A DNA stretch of 64,000 nt, taken from assembly GCF_032118995.1 (NCBI RefSeq), contig NC_092665.1:15768012-15832011 (forward strand), written 5' to 3'. The notes under the pieces were generated by a model. That model had not been told where the DNA came from, ran no database searches, and saw only the letters and a list, made by a program, of their open reading frames with translations. This stretch comes from Asterias amurensis (taxonomy: Eukaryota > Echinodermata > Asteroidea > Forcipulatida > Asteriidae). Position 1 is the stretch's first letter. Every line of letters begins with the position of its first letter. Positions 14,401-22,015 of the stretch are shown one piece after another. The translations under genes and the position numbers were made by a program.

Positions 14401-17400
14401 CTTGTACACTTTTTAGCTAAAATTTGACAAATTCACAAGGCTATAGCCTTGTACTCTTTTTCAGCCAAAATTTGACAAATTCACAAGGCCTTGTACACTT
14501 TTTCAGCCAAAATTTGAGAAGTTCACAAGGCTATAGTCTTGTGAACTTTTTCAGCCAAAATTTGACAAAATCACAAGGCTATAGCCTTGTAATCTTCTTC
14601 AGCCAAAATTTGACAAATTCACTAGGCCTTGTAATCTTTTTCAGCCAAAATTTGACAAAATCACAAGGCTATAGCCTTGTACACTTTTTAGCTAAAATTT
14701 GACAAGTTTCAGCCAAAATTTGACAAGTTCACAAGGCAATAGTCTTGTACACTTTTTCAGCCAAAATTTGACAAATTCACAAGGCTATAGCCTTGTACAC
14801 TTTTCAGCTAAAATTTGACAAGTTTCAGCCAAAATTTGACAAGTTCACAAGGCTATAGTCTTGTACACTTTTCCAGCCAAAATTTGAAAAATTCACAAGG
14901 CTATAGCCTTGTACACTTTTCCGCTAAAGTTTGACAAGTTTCAGCCAAAATTTGACAAATTCACAAGGCTATAGCCTTGTACTCTTTTTCAGCCAAAATT
15001 TGACAAATTCACAAGGCTATAGCCTTGTACACTTTTTCAGCCAAAATTTGAGAAGTTCACAAGGCTATAAGCCTTGTAATCTTTTTCAGCCAAAATTTGA
15101 CAAAATCACAAGGCCTTGTACACTTTTTCAGCCAAAATTTGAGAAGTTCACAAGGCTATATAGCCTTGTGAACTTTTTCAGCCAAAATTTGACAAAATCA
15201 CAAGGCTATAGCCTTGTAATCTTTTTCAGCCAAAATTTGACAAAATCACAAGGCCTTGTACACTTTTTCAGCCAAAATTTGACAAATTCACAAGGCTATA
15301 TATAGCCTTGTGAACTTTTTCAGCCAAAATTTGACAAAATCACAAGGCTATAGCCTTGTACACTTTTTAGCTAAAACTTGACAAGTTTCAGCCAAAATTT
15401 GACAAGTTCACAAGGCTATAGCCTTGTACACTTTTTAGCTAAAATTTGACAAGTTTCAGCCAAAATTTGACAAGTTCACAAGGCAATAGTCTTGTACACT
15501 TTTTCAGCCAAAATTTGACAAATTCACAAGGCTATAGCCTTTTACACTTTTCAGCTAAAATTTGACAAGTTTCAGCCAAAATTTGAGAAGTTCACAAGGC
15601 TATAGCCTTGTGAACTTTTTCAGCCAAAATTTGACAAAATCACAAGGCTATAGCCTTGTAATCTTTTTCAGCCAAAATTTGACAAATTCACAAGGCTATA
15701 GCCTTGTACACTTTTTCAGCCAAAATTTGAGAAGTTCACAAGGCTATAGCCTTTTAATCTTTTTCAGCCAAAATTTGACAAAATCACAAGGCTATAGCCT
15801 TGTACACTTTTTAGCTAAAACTTGACAAGTTTCAGCCAAAATTTGACAAGTTCACAAGGCTATAAGCCTTGTACACTTTTCCAGCCAAAATTTGACAAAA
15901 TCACAAGGCTATAGCCTTTTAATCTTTTTCAGCCAAAACTTGTACACTTTTCAACTAAAATTTGACAAGTTCAGCCAAAATTTGACAAAATCACAAGGCC
16001 TTGTATAGCCTTGTAAACTTTTTCAGCCAAAATTTGACAAATTCACAAGGCTATAGCCTTGTGAACTTTTTCAGCCAAAATTTGACAAGTTCACAAGGCT
16101 ATAAGCCTTGTACACTTTTTCAGCCAAAATTTGACAAGTTTCAGCCAAAATTTGACAAGTTCACAAGGCTATAAGCCTTGTACACTTTTCCAGCCAAATT
16201 TTGACAAGTTCGCAAGGCTATATATAGCCTTGTGAACTTTTTCAGCAAAAATTTGACAAGTTTCTGCAAAAATTTGACAAGTTCACAAGGCTATAGCCTT
16301 GTACACCTTTCAGCTAAAATTTGACAAGTTTCAGCCAAAATTTGACATGTTCACAAGTACACTTTTCCAACCAAAATTTGACAAGTTCACAAGGCTATAT
16401 ATAGCCTTGTACACCTTTTCAGCTAAAATTGTGAACTTTTTCAGCCAAAGTGAACAAGGCTATAGCCTTGTTCACTTTTTCAGCTAAAATTTGACAAGTT
16501 TCAGCCAAAATTTGACAAGCTCACAAGGCTTATTATAGCCTTGTGAACTTTATCAGCTAAAATTTAACAAAAGCTAAAATTTGACAAGTTTCAGCCAAAA
16601 TTTGACAGGTTCACAAGCCTTGTACACTTTTCAGCCAAAATTTGACAAATTCACTATGCGCCTTATACACATTTTCAGCCAAAATTCAAAGCCAAAGTTC
16701 ACAAGGCTATAACTTTTTCAGCTAAAATTTGACTTTTTCAGCCACAGTTTCACAATATTCACAAGGCTCTTGTACATATATATTTCAGCAAAAATTTGAA
16801 AATTACACAAGGTTATGCCTTTGTACACATTTTCAGCCAAAATTTGACGATTACAAGTTGAACCTTTTTTGTTTTTACAGATACCTTGTCCCAGCAGTTA
16901 GAGTTCATGAGAGCTGAGATTAACAAGTTAAAATCAGAGAAGCTCGATCTCATCAGAACAAACGTGGTAAGCATCGAATCTTTCTTTCTTTTCTCATCCA
17001 TGCTGCTCTTCATCTGTAATAAAATCACGCTCCATTTGCCAAGAGAACGGTCATGTACAATTGTTCACTTATGGGGCAGTGTAACAGAGGGAAGTACTTC
17101 ATGAATTCTGTATTTAGGGTTGAACAAATTTGAGACAAATTTATTGTAGCGGGATTTCAACCAACGATCTCCCGATTAACATGCTGGCTCAGCTAGAAGA
17201 GTACTGGCACGTTAATCCACAGGTCGTTGGTTCAAGTAAATTTGTCTTGATTCAAACCCCAAATCAACTGGACTTACTATTTAATTGTGGTGCCGTCGCT
17301 GAGCCACAAGCTGGGTCCGAGATCAGCATTGATGAGTAGAGATGACGGCTCAAACTCTGCCATAAAGATGTCAGCTAGGACCGGGGATGTAGGAGATCCC

Positions 17401-17952
17401 ATGGAGGTCCCAGCTGTCTGCTCGTGGATCTTTTCCTGAGGTGGAGAAAACAACGAGAAGAAAAACAAGTTAGAAGAAAGTTTGATTATTGATGACAAAT
17501 AAATGAATCTGAGTCCAATATCATGGCTCTGCTTTCTGCCGAGTTCAGCGCTAACAATCGCCATTCTACGCTCACTGTGCAACCCCCAAATTCTGCACAA
17601 GATGTGTAAGCAGAGAATCCCTACATGAAGTAGGCAAAAACACAAACATAAATCTCTGCAAACCTAAAAATATGCTATACTTTAGCGCAGAATTCGCTGC
17701 TTCCATAAGCGTAAAATCTTTGCTTACAGAGGAGCCGTGAAATTGAGCCCCGATCTCGGTCCATTTTGTGGTTACTTATAAGTTCTATCTCTTTTTTTTT
17801 TCCAGAGCTGGCAACATGACATCAAGAAGTTAAAAGAGAAGGAAATCCGCCACATTGCTGATTTGTCCAGTGCTCAGAAGGAGATCAGCAAACTACGGGA
17901 AATCCAAACTATTCAGAATACTGGGTACATCGAGGCGCTGTCGAGTGTCTAA
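1056..17952 (+). CDS. rap1gap: Rap1 GTPase-activating protein (18 exons, 5' end outside window)
   Basis: The product stimulates GTP hydrolysis by Rap1 and so switches off Rap signalling at membranes. Eighteen exons with GT-AG introns join in one frame to 719 codons and a stop. In order: a GoLoco motif (exons 1-2, core DEQR, binds Galpha-i/o-GDP); an N-terminal RapGAP region ([16 protein letters not shown]); the catalytic RapGAP domain (exons 7-11) with [28 protein letters not shown] and QRKRHIGND, whose Asn is the family's catalytic 'thumb'; a conserved RGRSQSVD serine site; a Ser-rich linker; and a C-terminal coiled coil (exons 17-18). The order and wording match vertebrate Rap1GAP closely. 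The C-terminal coiled coil is not something I recall from human Rap1GAP1. The start codon lies upstream of the window. The intron between exons 16 and 17 is swollen by a 4.2-kb minisatellite. Confidence 0.95.
1284..1463. mobile_element. MITE, about 180 bp
   Basis: Starts TTAAAGGTATTACACTCCAGGAT and ends with the imperfect inverse ATCCTGATAAGGTATAACACC then TTTAA. Non-coding; in a rap1gap intron. Confidence 0.55.
1576..1623 (+). CDS. rap1gap: rap1gap exon 2: GoLoco motif, second half
   Basis: Sixteen codons ([16 protein letters not shown]) between TTTCTTTCAG and GTAAGA, phase 0. The DEQR triad is the GoLoco signature whose Arg reaches the Galpha nucleotide; human Rap1GAP has RMDEQRCSFPPPL at the same place. 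Confidence 0.93.
1745..1815 (+). mobile_element. tRNA-derived SINE remnant
   Basis: GATCAGTTTGTAAAGCGCC (A-box-like) and GCAGGTTCAAATCCCGCTC (B-box) have tRNA spacing. No tRNA fold is complete. Confidence 0.45.
1923..1948. repeat. 26-bp C tract
   Basis: Uninterrupted run of C in a rap1gap intron; length is likely variable. Confidence 0.9.
2383..2421. repeat. 39-bp A tract
   Basis: Uninterrupted run of A in a rap1gap intron. Confidence 0.9.
2750..2895 (-). CDS. candidate antisense exon inside a rap1gap intron
   Basis: On the - strand, acceptor TTCTTGGTTTCTCAG and donor AATCAG|GTGAGC bound 146 nt with a single open frame (2 nt + 48 codons): [20 protein letters not shown], then [20 protein letters not shown]. 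The run is Leu/Ile/Val-rich and helix-like. Product not recognised; no partner exon found. It could be a nested gene's exon or an inserted gene fragment. Confidence 0.35.
3571..3645 (+). CDS. rap1gap: rap1gap exon 3: linker
   Basis: Twenty-five codons between TTTCTCCTTCAG and GTAATT, phase 0 at both ends. It encodes a basic Ser/Lys-rich linker ([19 protein letters not shown]...) between the GoLoco motif and the RapGAP region; the residues are less conserved than those of the flanking exons. Confidence 0.88.
3820..3907. mobile_element. short palindromic MITE remnant
   Basis: GGGGTGGATTTCACTAAGA at one end and TTTGTGAAATCGGCCCC at the other, with ACTAGTC inside. Fragment of the family seen better at 25340-25502. 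Confidence 0.5.
4022..4213 (+). CDS. rap1gap: rap1gap exon 4: N-terminal RapGAP region
   Basis: Sixty-four codons from [14 protein letters not shown] to RRHFYGK, flanked by TTCTTTTGCAG and [15 protein letters not shown] aligns with human QFGGYWIEG and YRRHFYGK with YRKHFLGK. Phase 0 at both ends. Confidence 0.93.
5094..5197 (+). CDS. rap1gap: rap1gap exon 5
   Basis: 34 codons plus 2 nt, beginning [10 protein letters not shown] and ending QIRILLR, between CTTCAACTGCAG and GTCAGT. It matches the human EHFNYYSLD...HLRLLLR segment of the dimerisation part of the RapGAP fold. Confidence 0.92.
5255..5289. repeat. perfect 15-bp-stem hairpin
   Basis: CGGTTTCAGCCCCAG, loop TACTT, then the exact inverse complement. 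In the rap1gap intron after exon 5. Confidence 0.7.
5729..5807 (+). CDS. rap1gap: rap1gap exon 6
   Basis: One base plus 26 codons ([12 protein letters not shown]...PSKLAK) between TTTCATCAG and GTAAGA; it completes the split Arg codon from the previous exon. It aligns with human CRTYHDVIPIS...QMAKL. Confidence 0.9.
5841..5945 (+). mobile_element. SINE, Leu/Ser-tRNA-like head
   Basis: GTCATGGTTGAGTGGTCAAG with GAGTGTGGGTTTAAAG further on: A- and B-box layout of a tRNA with a long variable arm. Same family as 6633, 10338 and 11868. Confidence 0.55.
6530..6583 (+). CDS. rap1gap: rap1gap exon 7
   Basis: Eighteen codons ([18 protein letters not shown]) between TTCTTTTTGAAG and GTAAGG, phase 0. 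It aligns with human VCEDVNVDRFYPVLYPK at the start of the catalytic domain. Confidence 0.92.
6633..6760 (+). mobile_element. SINE, Leu/Ser-tRNA-like head
   Basis: GCGGCTGAGTGGTCTAATTC (A box) and GTGTGGGTTCGTATCCTGGT (B box), followed by CTTGTGCCCTTGATC shared with the other copies. Confidence 0.6.
7183..7198 (+). other. decayed copy of the start of rap1gap exon 8
   Basis: GCTTCAGAACTCATAG preceded by an AG acceptor; 15 of 16 bases match the first bases of the real exon at 7532. Flanking TATGTTTTCGTCTA is also found at both places (about 7140 and 7453). After it the frame runs into a stop within 12 codons. Confidence 0.5.
7532..7716 (+). CDS. rap1gap: rap1gap exon 8: RapGAP catalytic core
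   Basis: 61 codons plus 2 nt, between TTTTCACTCAACAG and GTAAAT. It carries [25 protein letters not shown] and EEELFGNVN, all near-identical to vertebrate Rap1GAP. A decayed copy of its first 16 bases lies upstream at 7183-7198. Confidence 0.95.
8110..8239 (+). CDS. rap1gap: rap1gap exon 9: RapGAP catalytic core
   Basis: One base plus 43 codons between GGTGTTAG and GTGAGT, reading [32 protein letters not shown]. The human counterparts are GFRGGLDVTHGQTG and EIMFHVSTKLPYTEGD. Confidence 0.95.
8642..8797 (+). CDS. rap1gap: rap1gap exon 10: catalytic Asn thumb
   Basis: 52 codons between TCTGATTGTAG and GTCTGT, with [16 protein letters not shown] and [14 protein letters not shown]. The Asn of HIGND is the residue that replaces an arginine finger in Rap1GAP catalysis; it is present, so activity is expected. 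Confidence 0.96.
9187..9345 (+). CDS. rap1gap: rap1gap exon 11: end of RapGAP domain
   Basis: 53 codons between TTTCTTTCCATAG and [50 protein letters not shown]. It aligns throughout with human Rap1GAP. Confidence 0.95.
9650..9931 (+). CDS. rap1gap: rap1gap exon 12: post-GAP serine site
   Basis: 94 codons between TTACCCTCGCAG and GTAAGT. It opens [15 protein letters not shown] (human [15 protein letters not shown]) and holds [13 protein letters not shown], matching the human FKRVIRSRSQSMD basic/serine site, a likely kinase target. The rest is Ser/Thr/Pro-rich and poorly conserved. Confidence 0.93.
10196..10296 (+). CDS. rap1gap: rap1gap exon 13: Ser-rich linker
   Basis: 33 codons plus 2 nt between TTTCCCTTCAG and GTAATT. 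It encodes a Ser/Arg/Lys-rich disordered linker ending KKEPKRKR; accepted on splice sites, phase and position. Confidence 0.85.
10338..10470 (+). mobile_element. SINE, Leu/Ser-tRNA-like head
   Basis: GTGTCATGGCAGACTGGTCT and ATTGTGGGTTCATATTTTGG, then CTTGTGTCCTTAAGCAAGAC. Diverged copy of the family. Confidence 0.55.
10564..10640 (+). repeat. dispersed repeat, ATGGTGTTACC family
   Basis: ATGGTGTTACCACAAACCTC followed by TTCCACCATGCAAAGTTTTA. Related copies at 28788, 39301, 45460 (reverse) and 63326. Confidence 0.5.
10651..10773 (+). CDS. rap1gap: rap1gap exon 14: Ser-rich linker
   Basis: 123 nt between ACTACTACAG and GTACGT, starting by completing an Arg codon and ending in phase 2. Very Ser-rich ([16 protein letters not shown]). 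Phase fits both neighbours. Confidence 0.85.
11169..11262 (+). CDS. rap1gap: rap1gap exon 15
   Basis: 94 nt between TTGTCCGTGTTCAG and GTGAGA, reading [20 protein letters not shown] and then an acidic stretch. The phase fits both neighbours. Confidence 0.85.
11868..12210 (+). mobile_element. nearly full-length SINE, tail forms a splice acceptor
   Basis: Head with GTGTCATGGCTGAGTGGTTA and GTGTGGGTTTAAATCCCGGT; the first and last bases of the tRNA-like head pair (GTGTCA/TGACAC). The body reads GCGCATTGATATGGTTATTG, and the tail is TTGTTATTGTTATT. It ends 7 bp before exon 16 of rap1gap, so its tail supplies the pyrimidine tract. Confidence 0.65.
12218..12317 (+). CDS. rap1gap: rap1gap exon 16, acceptor adjoining a SINE tail
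   Basis: 33 codons plus 1 nt ([20 protein letters not shown]...), between TTGTTATTACTACAG and GTAAGA. Cys-rich, with LCPEGKC. The upstream pyrimidine tract is the (TTATTG)-like tail of a SINE, so the exon may be newly recruited or its old acceptor replaced. The phase fits both neighbours. Confidence 0.78.
12318..12551 (+). other. rap1gap intron 16, unique part
   Basis: About 230 bp of AT-rich DNA before the MITE end and minisatellite. Nothing recognisable. Confidence 0.5.
12552..12660. mobile_element. truncated TTAA MITE end adjoining the minisatellite
   Basis: TTAAAGGCAGTGGACACTAT followed at once by inverse-end sequence (GTGTATCTCAACATATGCAT, then TTTGAGCTCAATCG). The rest of the element is replaced by the 48-bp array. 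Same family as the copies at 43324, 47744 and 56092. Confidence 0.6.
12661..16855. repeat. 48-bp palindromic minisatellite, about 4.2 kb
   Basis: Some 80-90 units of about 48 bp: CAGCCAAAATTTGACAAATT, then the perfect palindrome ACAAGGCTATAGCCTTGT, then ACTTTTT. Variants lose the centre or extend it with TATA. The unit is 16 codons long, so several + frames read [15 protein letters not shown] repeats of 60-124 codons; these are chance, not genes. Each unit also carries CTTTTTCAG, a 3' splice-site look-alike in the sense of rap1gap transcription. Confidence 0.95.
16881..16966 (+). CDS. rap1gap: rap1gap exon 17: coiled coil
   Basis: 86 nt (2 + 28 codons) between TTTTTTGTTTTTACAG and [26 protein letters not shown] shows heptad-spaced Leu/Ile/Met. 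Its acceptor lies about 25 bp after the end of the 48-bp minisatellite. Confidence 0.88.
17330..17440 (-). mobile_element. Penelope-like reverse transcriptase fragment
   Basis: About 100 bp on the - strand read [20 protein letters not shown] followed by FMAEFE. This is the typical GTxMGSPxSPxLAxIFM block of Penelope-like element RTs. Only this block remains, inside the last rap1gap intron. Confidence 0.6.
17806..17952 (+). CDS. rap1gap: rap1gap exon 18: C-terminal exon with stop
   Basis: 49 codons including TAA, after CTTTTTTTTTTCCAG. The coiled coil continues ([20 protein letters not shown]) and ends IEALSSV-stop. A 3' UTR follows. Confidence 0.9.
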   Translation, partial: SWQHDIKKLKEKEIRHIADLSSAQKEISKLREIQTIQNTGYIEALSSV

Positions 17953-18092
17953 AAAGCCCTATACATACACCACTGGGAACACTTCAAGAAATACTCGCAG
18001 ACATTTTACGAGAAGGAGTAACTCTTACCTGACAATCCGTTCACTTCAAGGAAGGATCATAAAGGATAGCGAACTAGCAAAGGGCAGCAACT

Positions 18093-18161
18093 TCACCAAA
18101 TGACTTCACGGACTGCTGCGTCTTTCTGGAAGAACCCCCCTTCAAGATCCACATGATGTGC
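18093..18161 (-). CDS. last exon of an unrecognised convergent gene
   Basis: Acceptor GTACCCCTTCGCAG, then 22 codons reading AHHVDLEGGFFQKDAAVREV-I-W and a TGA stop. It joins in phase 0 with the exon at 18205-18274, giving one smooth protein-like C-terminus of 45 residues. I do not recognise the family. The gene faces rap1gap tail-to-tail, 141 bp from its stop codon. Confidence 0.6.
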   Translation of the reverse strand, partial: AHHVDLEGGFFQKDAAVREVIW

Positions 18162-18204
18162 CTGCGAAGGGGTACGTTTATCAATCTAAGAATAGTTAAA
18201 CCAC

Positions 18205-18274
18205 CTTTAACTCGGTGAGATTGTCCAAGATATGGAGAGGAACACCCTTGACATCACACTGAGCAAGGAAAGTT
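18205..18274 (-). CDS. penultimate exon of the unrecognised convergent gene
   Basis: Acceptor TTTGTGTTTCCAG and donor AAAG|GTGGTT enclose 1 + 69 nt reading TFLAQCDVKGVPLHILDNLT then ELK. The alternation of hydrophobic and charged residues and the phase match to the next exon support coding. It needs an upstream exon ending in phase 2. Confidence 0.6.
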
Positions 18275-18689
18275 CTGGAAACACAAACATTCTACAATCG
18301 GCTTTAACGATTCTCATAAGAACCAAGTTGCAGTGATGCTCTCTACTCTACGTTGTAAAGCTTTGCAAGGTGCGAAGGGTAAAAAAATACAAATATTTGA
18401 ATGGTTAAACGTTGTAATATTCTTGCCTCAAAGAGGCGATGGTTCTGAAAGTTGAGTGGGTGTAGAAGTATGTATCAGGTTTGAAGTCGTTCACTCAGCT
18501 TGTCATAAGCCCGAGAGCAGTTTGCAAGGGTCTCTTGCTAAATTGTAGCATGATTGTACAAGGACAACAATTTGTTCTACTTTCCATGGTCTCTTGCAAA
18601 GTCTTGTCAAACATTGCTACATTTTACAACCATGCTTAAATTAAACAAGGGACCACAGTTAAATTGCTGTTGTGTGCATAGCACTTAAA

Positions 18690-18960
18690 TGAGGTGATTC
18701 TTACTTACTATCTGCCGTCTATGCTTCTGTTAGCATGTAGGGCAGCTATGAAGTTGCTCCATTCTTGTCCGTTAAGGCCCAGTTTCGTTAAAGGTCCTCA
18801 TTTCACCTTCACAGCTCAACGCCAGGTTGTTTTGGGTCTTTCTGTCTGCCTTCTGGCATCCACTGGAGAGCTGTCCGGGTGACGTTAGCCGATCCATTTC
18901 CAACTTCTTTTCGGTGATTCTGTTCATTTTGAAAGAGATTGCAAAATAGGAAGAGACACA
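18690..18960 (-). mobile_element. LINE fragment, C-terminal end of the polyprotein
   Basis: Read on the - strand, one frame gives PKTTWR, then GPLTKLGLNGQEWSNFIAAL and HANRSIDGR-stop. This matches the usual tail of LINE ORF2 proteins (RPKTTWRR...DREEWR..V.AL). Two stops interrupt the frame, so it is a decayed fragment lying in the rap1gap 3' UTR. Confidence 0.6.
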
Positions 18961-19397
18961 ATTTCAAAATTCTTAGTACAAATGTGTATACAGAAGGGAT
19001 AGCATTATTTTCTCAAAAAAACATTCTGAACCATTACCGTCAGTTTTGTTTTTCCTTGTTTTCTTTTCTTTTTATCTTCTTCATCCATTTGCTTCCTTTA
19101 AAATGTACATAAACATTCGCCCCTGGGAAGGCATGTAAAGAAAACCTGCATTTGATTAAATCGTGCAGCCTGTAAAATACCTGTATTTATGATTGGAAGA
19201 GAAGTACACAGTTTGACCTCTAGATCCAGAGTACTATTTAAGTTTTAAAGTAATGACCAAGTTATTATTTTTGTTGTCTTCAATAATAATGTAAAGAAAA
19301 CCAGCCAAAACAGTGTTTAATTTATTATAGAATTGGTGATTTTGAAGCAGAATTTCTTTAATAATTTGTCATAATTTTTGTATAATGTTCAGTTGTA

Positions 19398-19403
19398 AAT
19401 AAA
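19398..19403 (+). terminator. AATAAA polyadenylation signal candidate
   Basis: AATAAA followed within 25 bp by a GT-rich stretch; a second AATAAA is at 19437-19442. Likely 3' end of rap1gap. Confidence 0.45.
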
Positions 19404-20453
19404 ATTGAATGTCTATTGTGATTCATGCGAAAATCAATAAATAGCGCCCCCTTTGTTTTGAAGGAAGAGAGTTCCATGAACTGTGGATAATTGAACTAGA
19501 GTGTGTTTTGGCGACCCTAACCAGAAACATTGGTTATCGGTTGAGCGGTTTTTTTTTTCGTATTCGGTTGAGTGCGATGACGATGCTGTTTAGACCAACC
19601 GGTAACAGACTTGTTGAGTCAGTTGGCATTGGTTGGGGTCGCCAAAATGCACTCCTGGACATGAATGAACAAGAACAGGCTGCGGCCATCTTTGTATAGT
19701 ACCCCAATTGCCAATACTGCTGACAATCAATGCATATGAAGGGACCAGCCTACTTTCTAGACTGATTTGGTTTGATGACATGTACATTCAAAGAACACGA
19801 TTGATGTATAAGTAACAACTGTTATAACCTTAAAAGTAATAACCTTTTTTTTGCAGTGTGGACCACATGAAATATTACTTCTAGAAACGCTGTCTGCATT
19901 ATGGGCAACTTAGTTTTTAAATTAGATAAATACTTAAATAGGCTGCAAGAAAATCAAACAATCAATGCAGCTTGTGTTGAGGTAGACCAAGGTATTGTCA
20001 AATTTTAGATTAACGTCTTTTGAAATGATGGTGTTAAATTTTCACTGAAGACTTAAACATAAACTGTGTTTGCTATAATGCAAAAACAAATAGTTAAAGT
20101 TTATTTAAATAATACATGATCTGAAGTGTGATGTAAAATTAATCCAGGGTATTGAACTTATTGTACATTGTTTTGTTTTTTTCCTTTTGTTTTTCGAAAT
20201 GGAGTGTAAATATTTTCATGGACTTATAAAACAAAATCTTGTGAGGTGTGTGCGTGTAAATAGAAATGTAAAAAATAATGGGATTGTTTAATTAGCTTCA
20301 CAGATTGTATCTGACATAAATATAGCTGTGAATAAAAAGAACAAAGTTTGTTTTGGAATGGTAAAACAAAAAACAATATTTAGTTACTTCTTCCCCTTTT
20401 ATTTTGAATCTATTAAAACTTTTAACGCTACAGTCATAGCATAAGAGACTTAC

Positions 20454-20506
20454 CACTTGATCAGCACAACTCCTTTTGCTCTCATGTTCCAAAGTACATC
20501 TATCTG
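20454..20506 (-). CDS. candidate internal exon of the convergent gene
   Basis: Between acceptor GTCGATTCCACCAG and the strong donor GTG|GTAAGTC, 17 codons plus 2 nt read QIDVLWNMRAKGVVLIKW-like. Joined straight to the 18274 exon it would form a TGA, so at least one exon between them is missing from this model. An alternative acceptor lies 3 bp further in. Confidence 0.35.
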
Positions 20507-20689
20507 CTGGTGGAATCGACAATCAATAGTGAGTTTTTAATTGTCACTAGACTATTTTTAGGGTGAACAAAAAAGAAAATTGGCGTAGACTTGTACCTAG
20601 CTTTACCATTTGTATAAAAGCTGCAAATGACTGTAAATAAATGGGCCGAATCAAGCTTGGGCTGAATTGCAATGGGGGCATTTGCTTAG

Positions 20690-21190
20690 TTTCTTGTATC
20701 GAGTGGTCTAGTGGTTAGACTGCAGGACTTGCAACCAAAAGGTTGTGGGTTCGAATCCTACCCAAGTTAAAGTTTCACAATGACTAGAGTAATTGTAGTC
20801 GCCATGGTCAAGTGGTTAGACTGCAGGACTTGCAATCACAAGGTTGTTGGTTTGAATCCTACCAAGCTAAAGTTAAACAATGACTAGAATAAGTATTGCA
20901 GTCACCATGATAAAGTGGTTAGACTGCAGGACTTGCAATCACAAGGTTGTTGGTTTGAATCCTACCCAAGTTGAAGTTTCACAATGACTAGAATAAGTAT
21001 TTTAGTCACTATGGTCAAGTGGTTAGACTGCAGGACTTGCAATCAAAAGGTTGTTGGTTTGAATCCTACCCAAGCTAATCGCTGGTTTCCGATGACTGGA
21101 ATAAGTTTTGTAGTAACCATGGTCTTGTGGTTAGACGTTGGACTAGAAATCACAAGGTTGTGGGTTTGAATCCTACCCAAGGTATGTTTC
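20690..21190 (+). repeat. five tandem tRNA-like units
   Basis: Five units of about 100-110 bp, each with GTGGTTAGACTGCAGGACTT or a variant (A box) and TTGGTTTGAATCCTACCCAA or a variant (B box), joined by AATGACTAGAATAAGTATT. The acceptor stems do not pair, so these are not functional tRNA genes; they look like a tandemly amplified SINE. Confidence 0.7.
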
Positions 21191-21899
21191 ACAATAACCA
21201 GAATAAGTATTGGCAGCATATTGCGCCACAGCACCTTGTAAAACATTACATGGTACTATGTCAAAGGAGTAGATCTCATAATTCAAATGTAGTCCCACAT
21301 ACAAGCACCTTGCAAGAAATGCTGAATGTTACAGCGCCTTGAGCATCTCTGAGAGCATCACTGAGAGACAGATATGACGTCTTAAAGGAAACCACTATTT
21401 ATTGTTGTATTTTGAAAAGATAATCTGAATGATGGATTTATCAAATAGAACTTTGTGAATGGTTTCGGTTGTTTTACTACACTATCCTATATAGCCTCTT
21501 GACCCAAAAGCTATCAAATTGAATTAATGTATGCCAATATTCAAATGAGCACATTCTTTATGGTTGACTAATCTATAGAGAAATGCCTTGGATTTAAAGT
21601 AATTCTTACATTATTTCGTTTAGCCTACAACTAAGTATGTAAAGCTCTGTGTACCATGAAGGATGGACGGACTTATGAGTTTGTAAGTTTGGATTGTTTT
21701 ACAACTACTGTTAATGGCTCTTGACCCCAAAAGCTATAAAGTTGATTCAAACGAGCACATTCTTTATGGATGAGTCATCAGTACAAGAAATGCTTTGGCC
21801 TTAAAGTATAGGTTTGTCAAAATATTGTAAAATTTCTCAATGTTTTGGGGGGTTATTTGGTTAGTTATAAAGTGCTGTGCACTTACATTATTCATCTTG

Positions 21900-22015
21900 C
21901 CCTACACAAAAGTATGACAAGGGCTGCAGGATCCAAAGGCACCTTGGTGGAGTTCCAACCAACAGCCTTCCTCACTTGAAGCAGTACTTTAACCACTAGA
22001 CCATTGAGCTCAACA
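21900..22015 (-). mobile_element. tRNA-like SINE remnant, reverse
   Basis: On the - strand GGTCTAGTGGTTAAAGTACT and GGCTGTTGGTTGGAACTCCA have A- and B-box spacing, related to the tandem units at 20.7 kb. Confidence 0.45.

Larger units (their letters stand above)
17953..19425 (+). other. rap1gap: probable rap1gap 3' UTR, overlapping the convergent gene
   Basis: No + strand coding after the stop. The nearest canonical signal (AATAAA, 19398) gives a UTR of about 1.46 kb; an ATTAAA lies near 18640. The interval also holds the last two exons of a - strand gene and a LINE fragment, so transcripts of the two genes would be antisense here. Confidence 0.5.

Noticed and set aside
13035-16487. A series of + frames reading [15 protein letters not shown] repeats
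   Set aside because: The 48-bp intronic minisatellite is a multiple of three; frames start and stop wherever units vary.
12661-16855. CRISPR-like array
   Set aside because: No distinct spacers: the whole unit repeats, and the host is a eukaryote.
18690-18882. Strong-looking donor and frame on the - strand near 18.7 kb as part of the convergent gene
   Set aside because: The translated end matches a LINE C-terminus with interrupting stops.
20700-21190. tRNA genes
   Set aside because: A and B boxes are present but acceptor and anticodon stems do not pair; SINE-like repeats instead.
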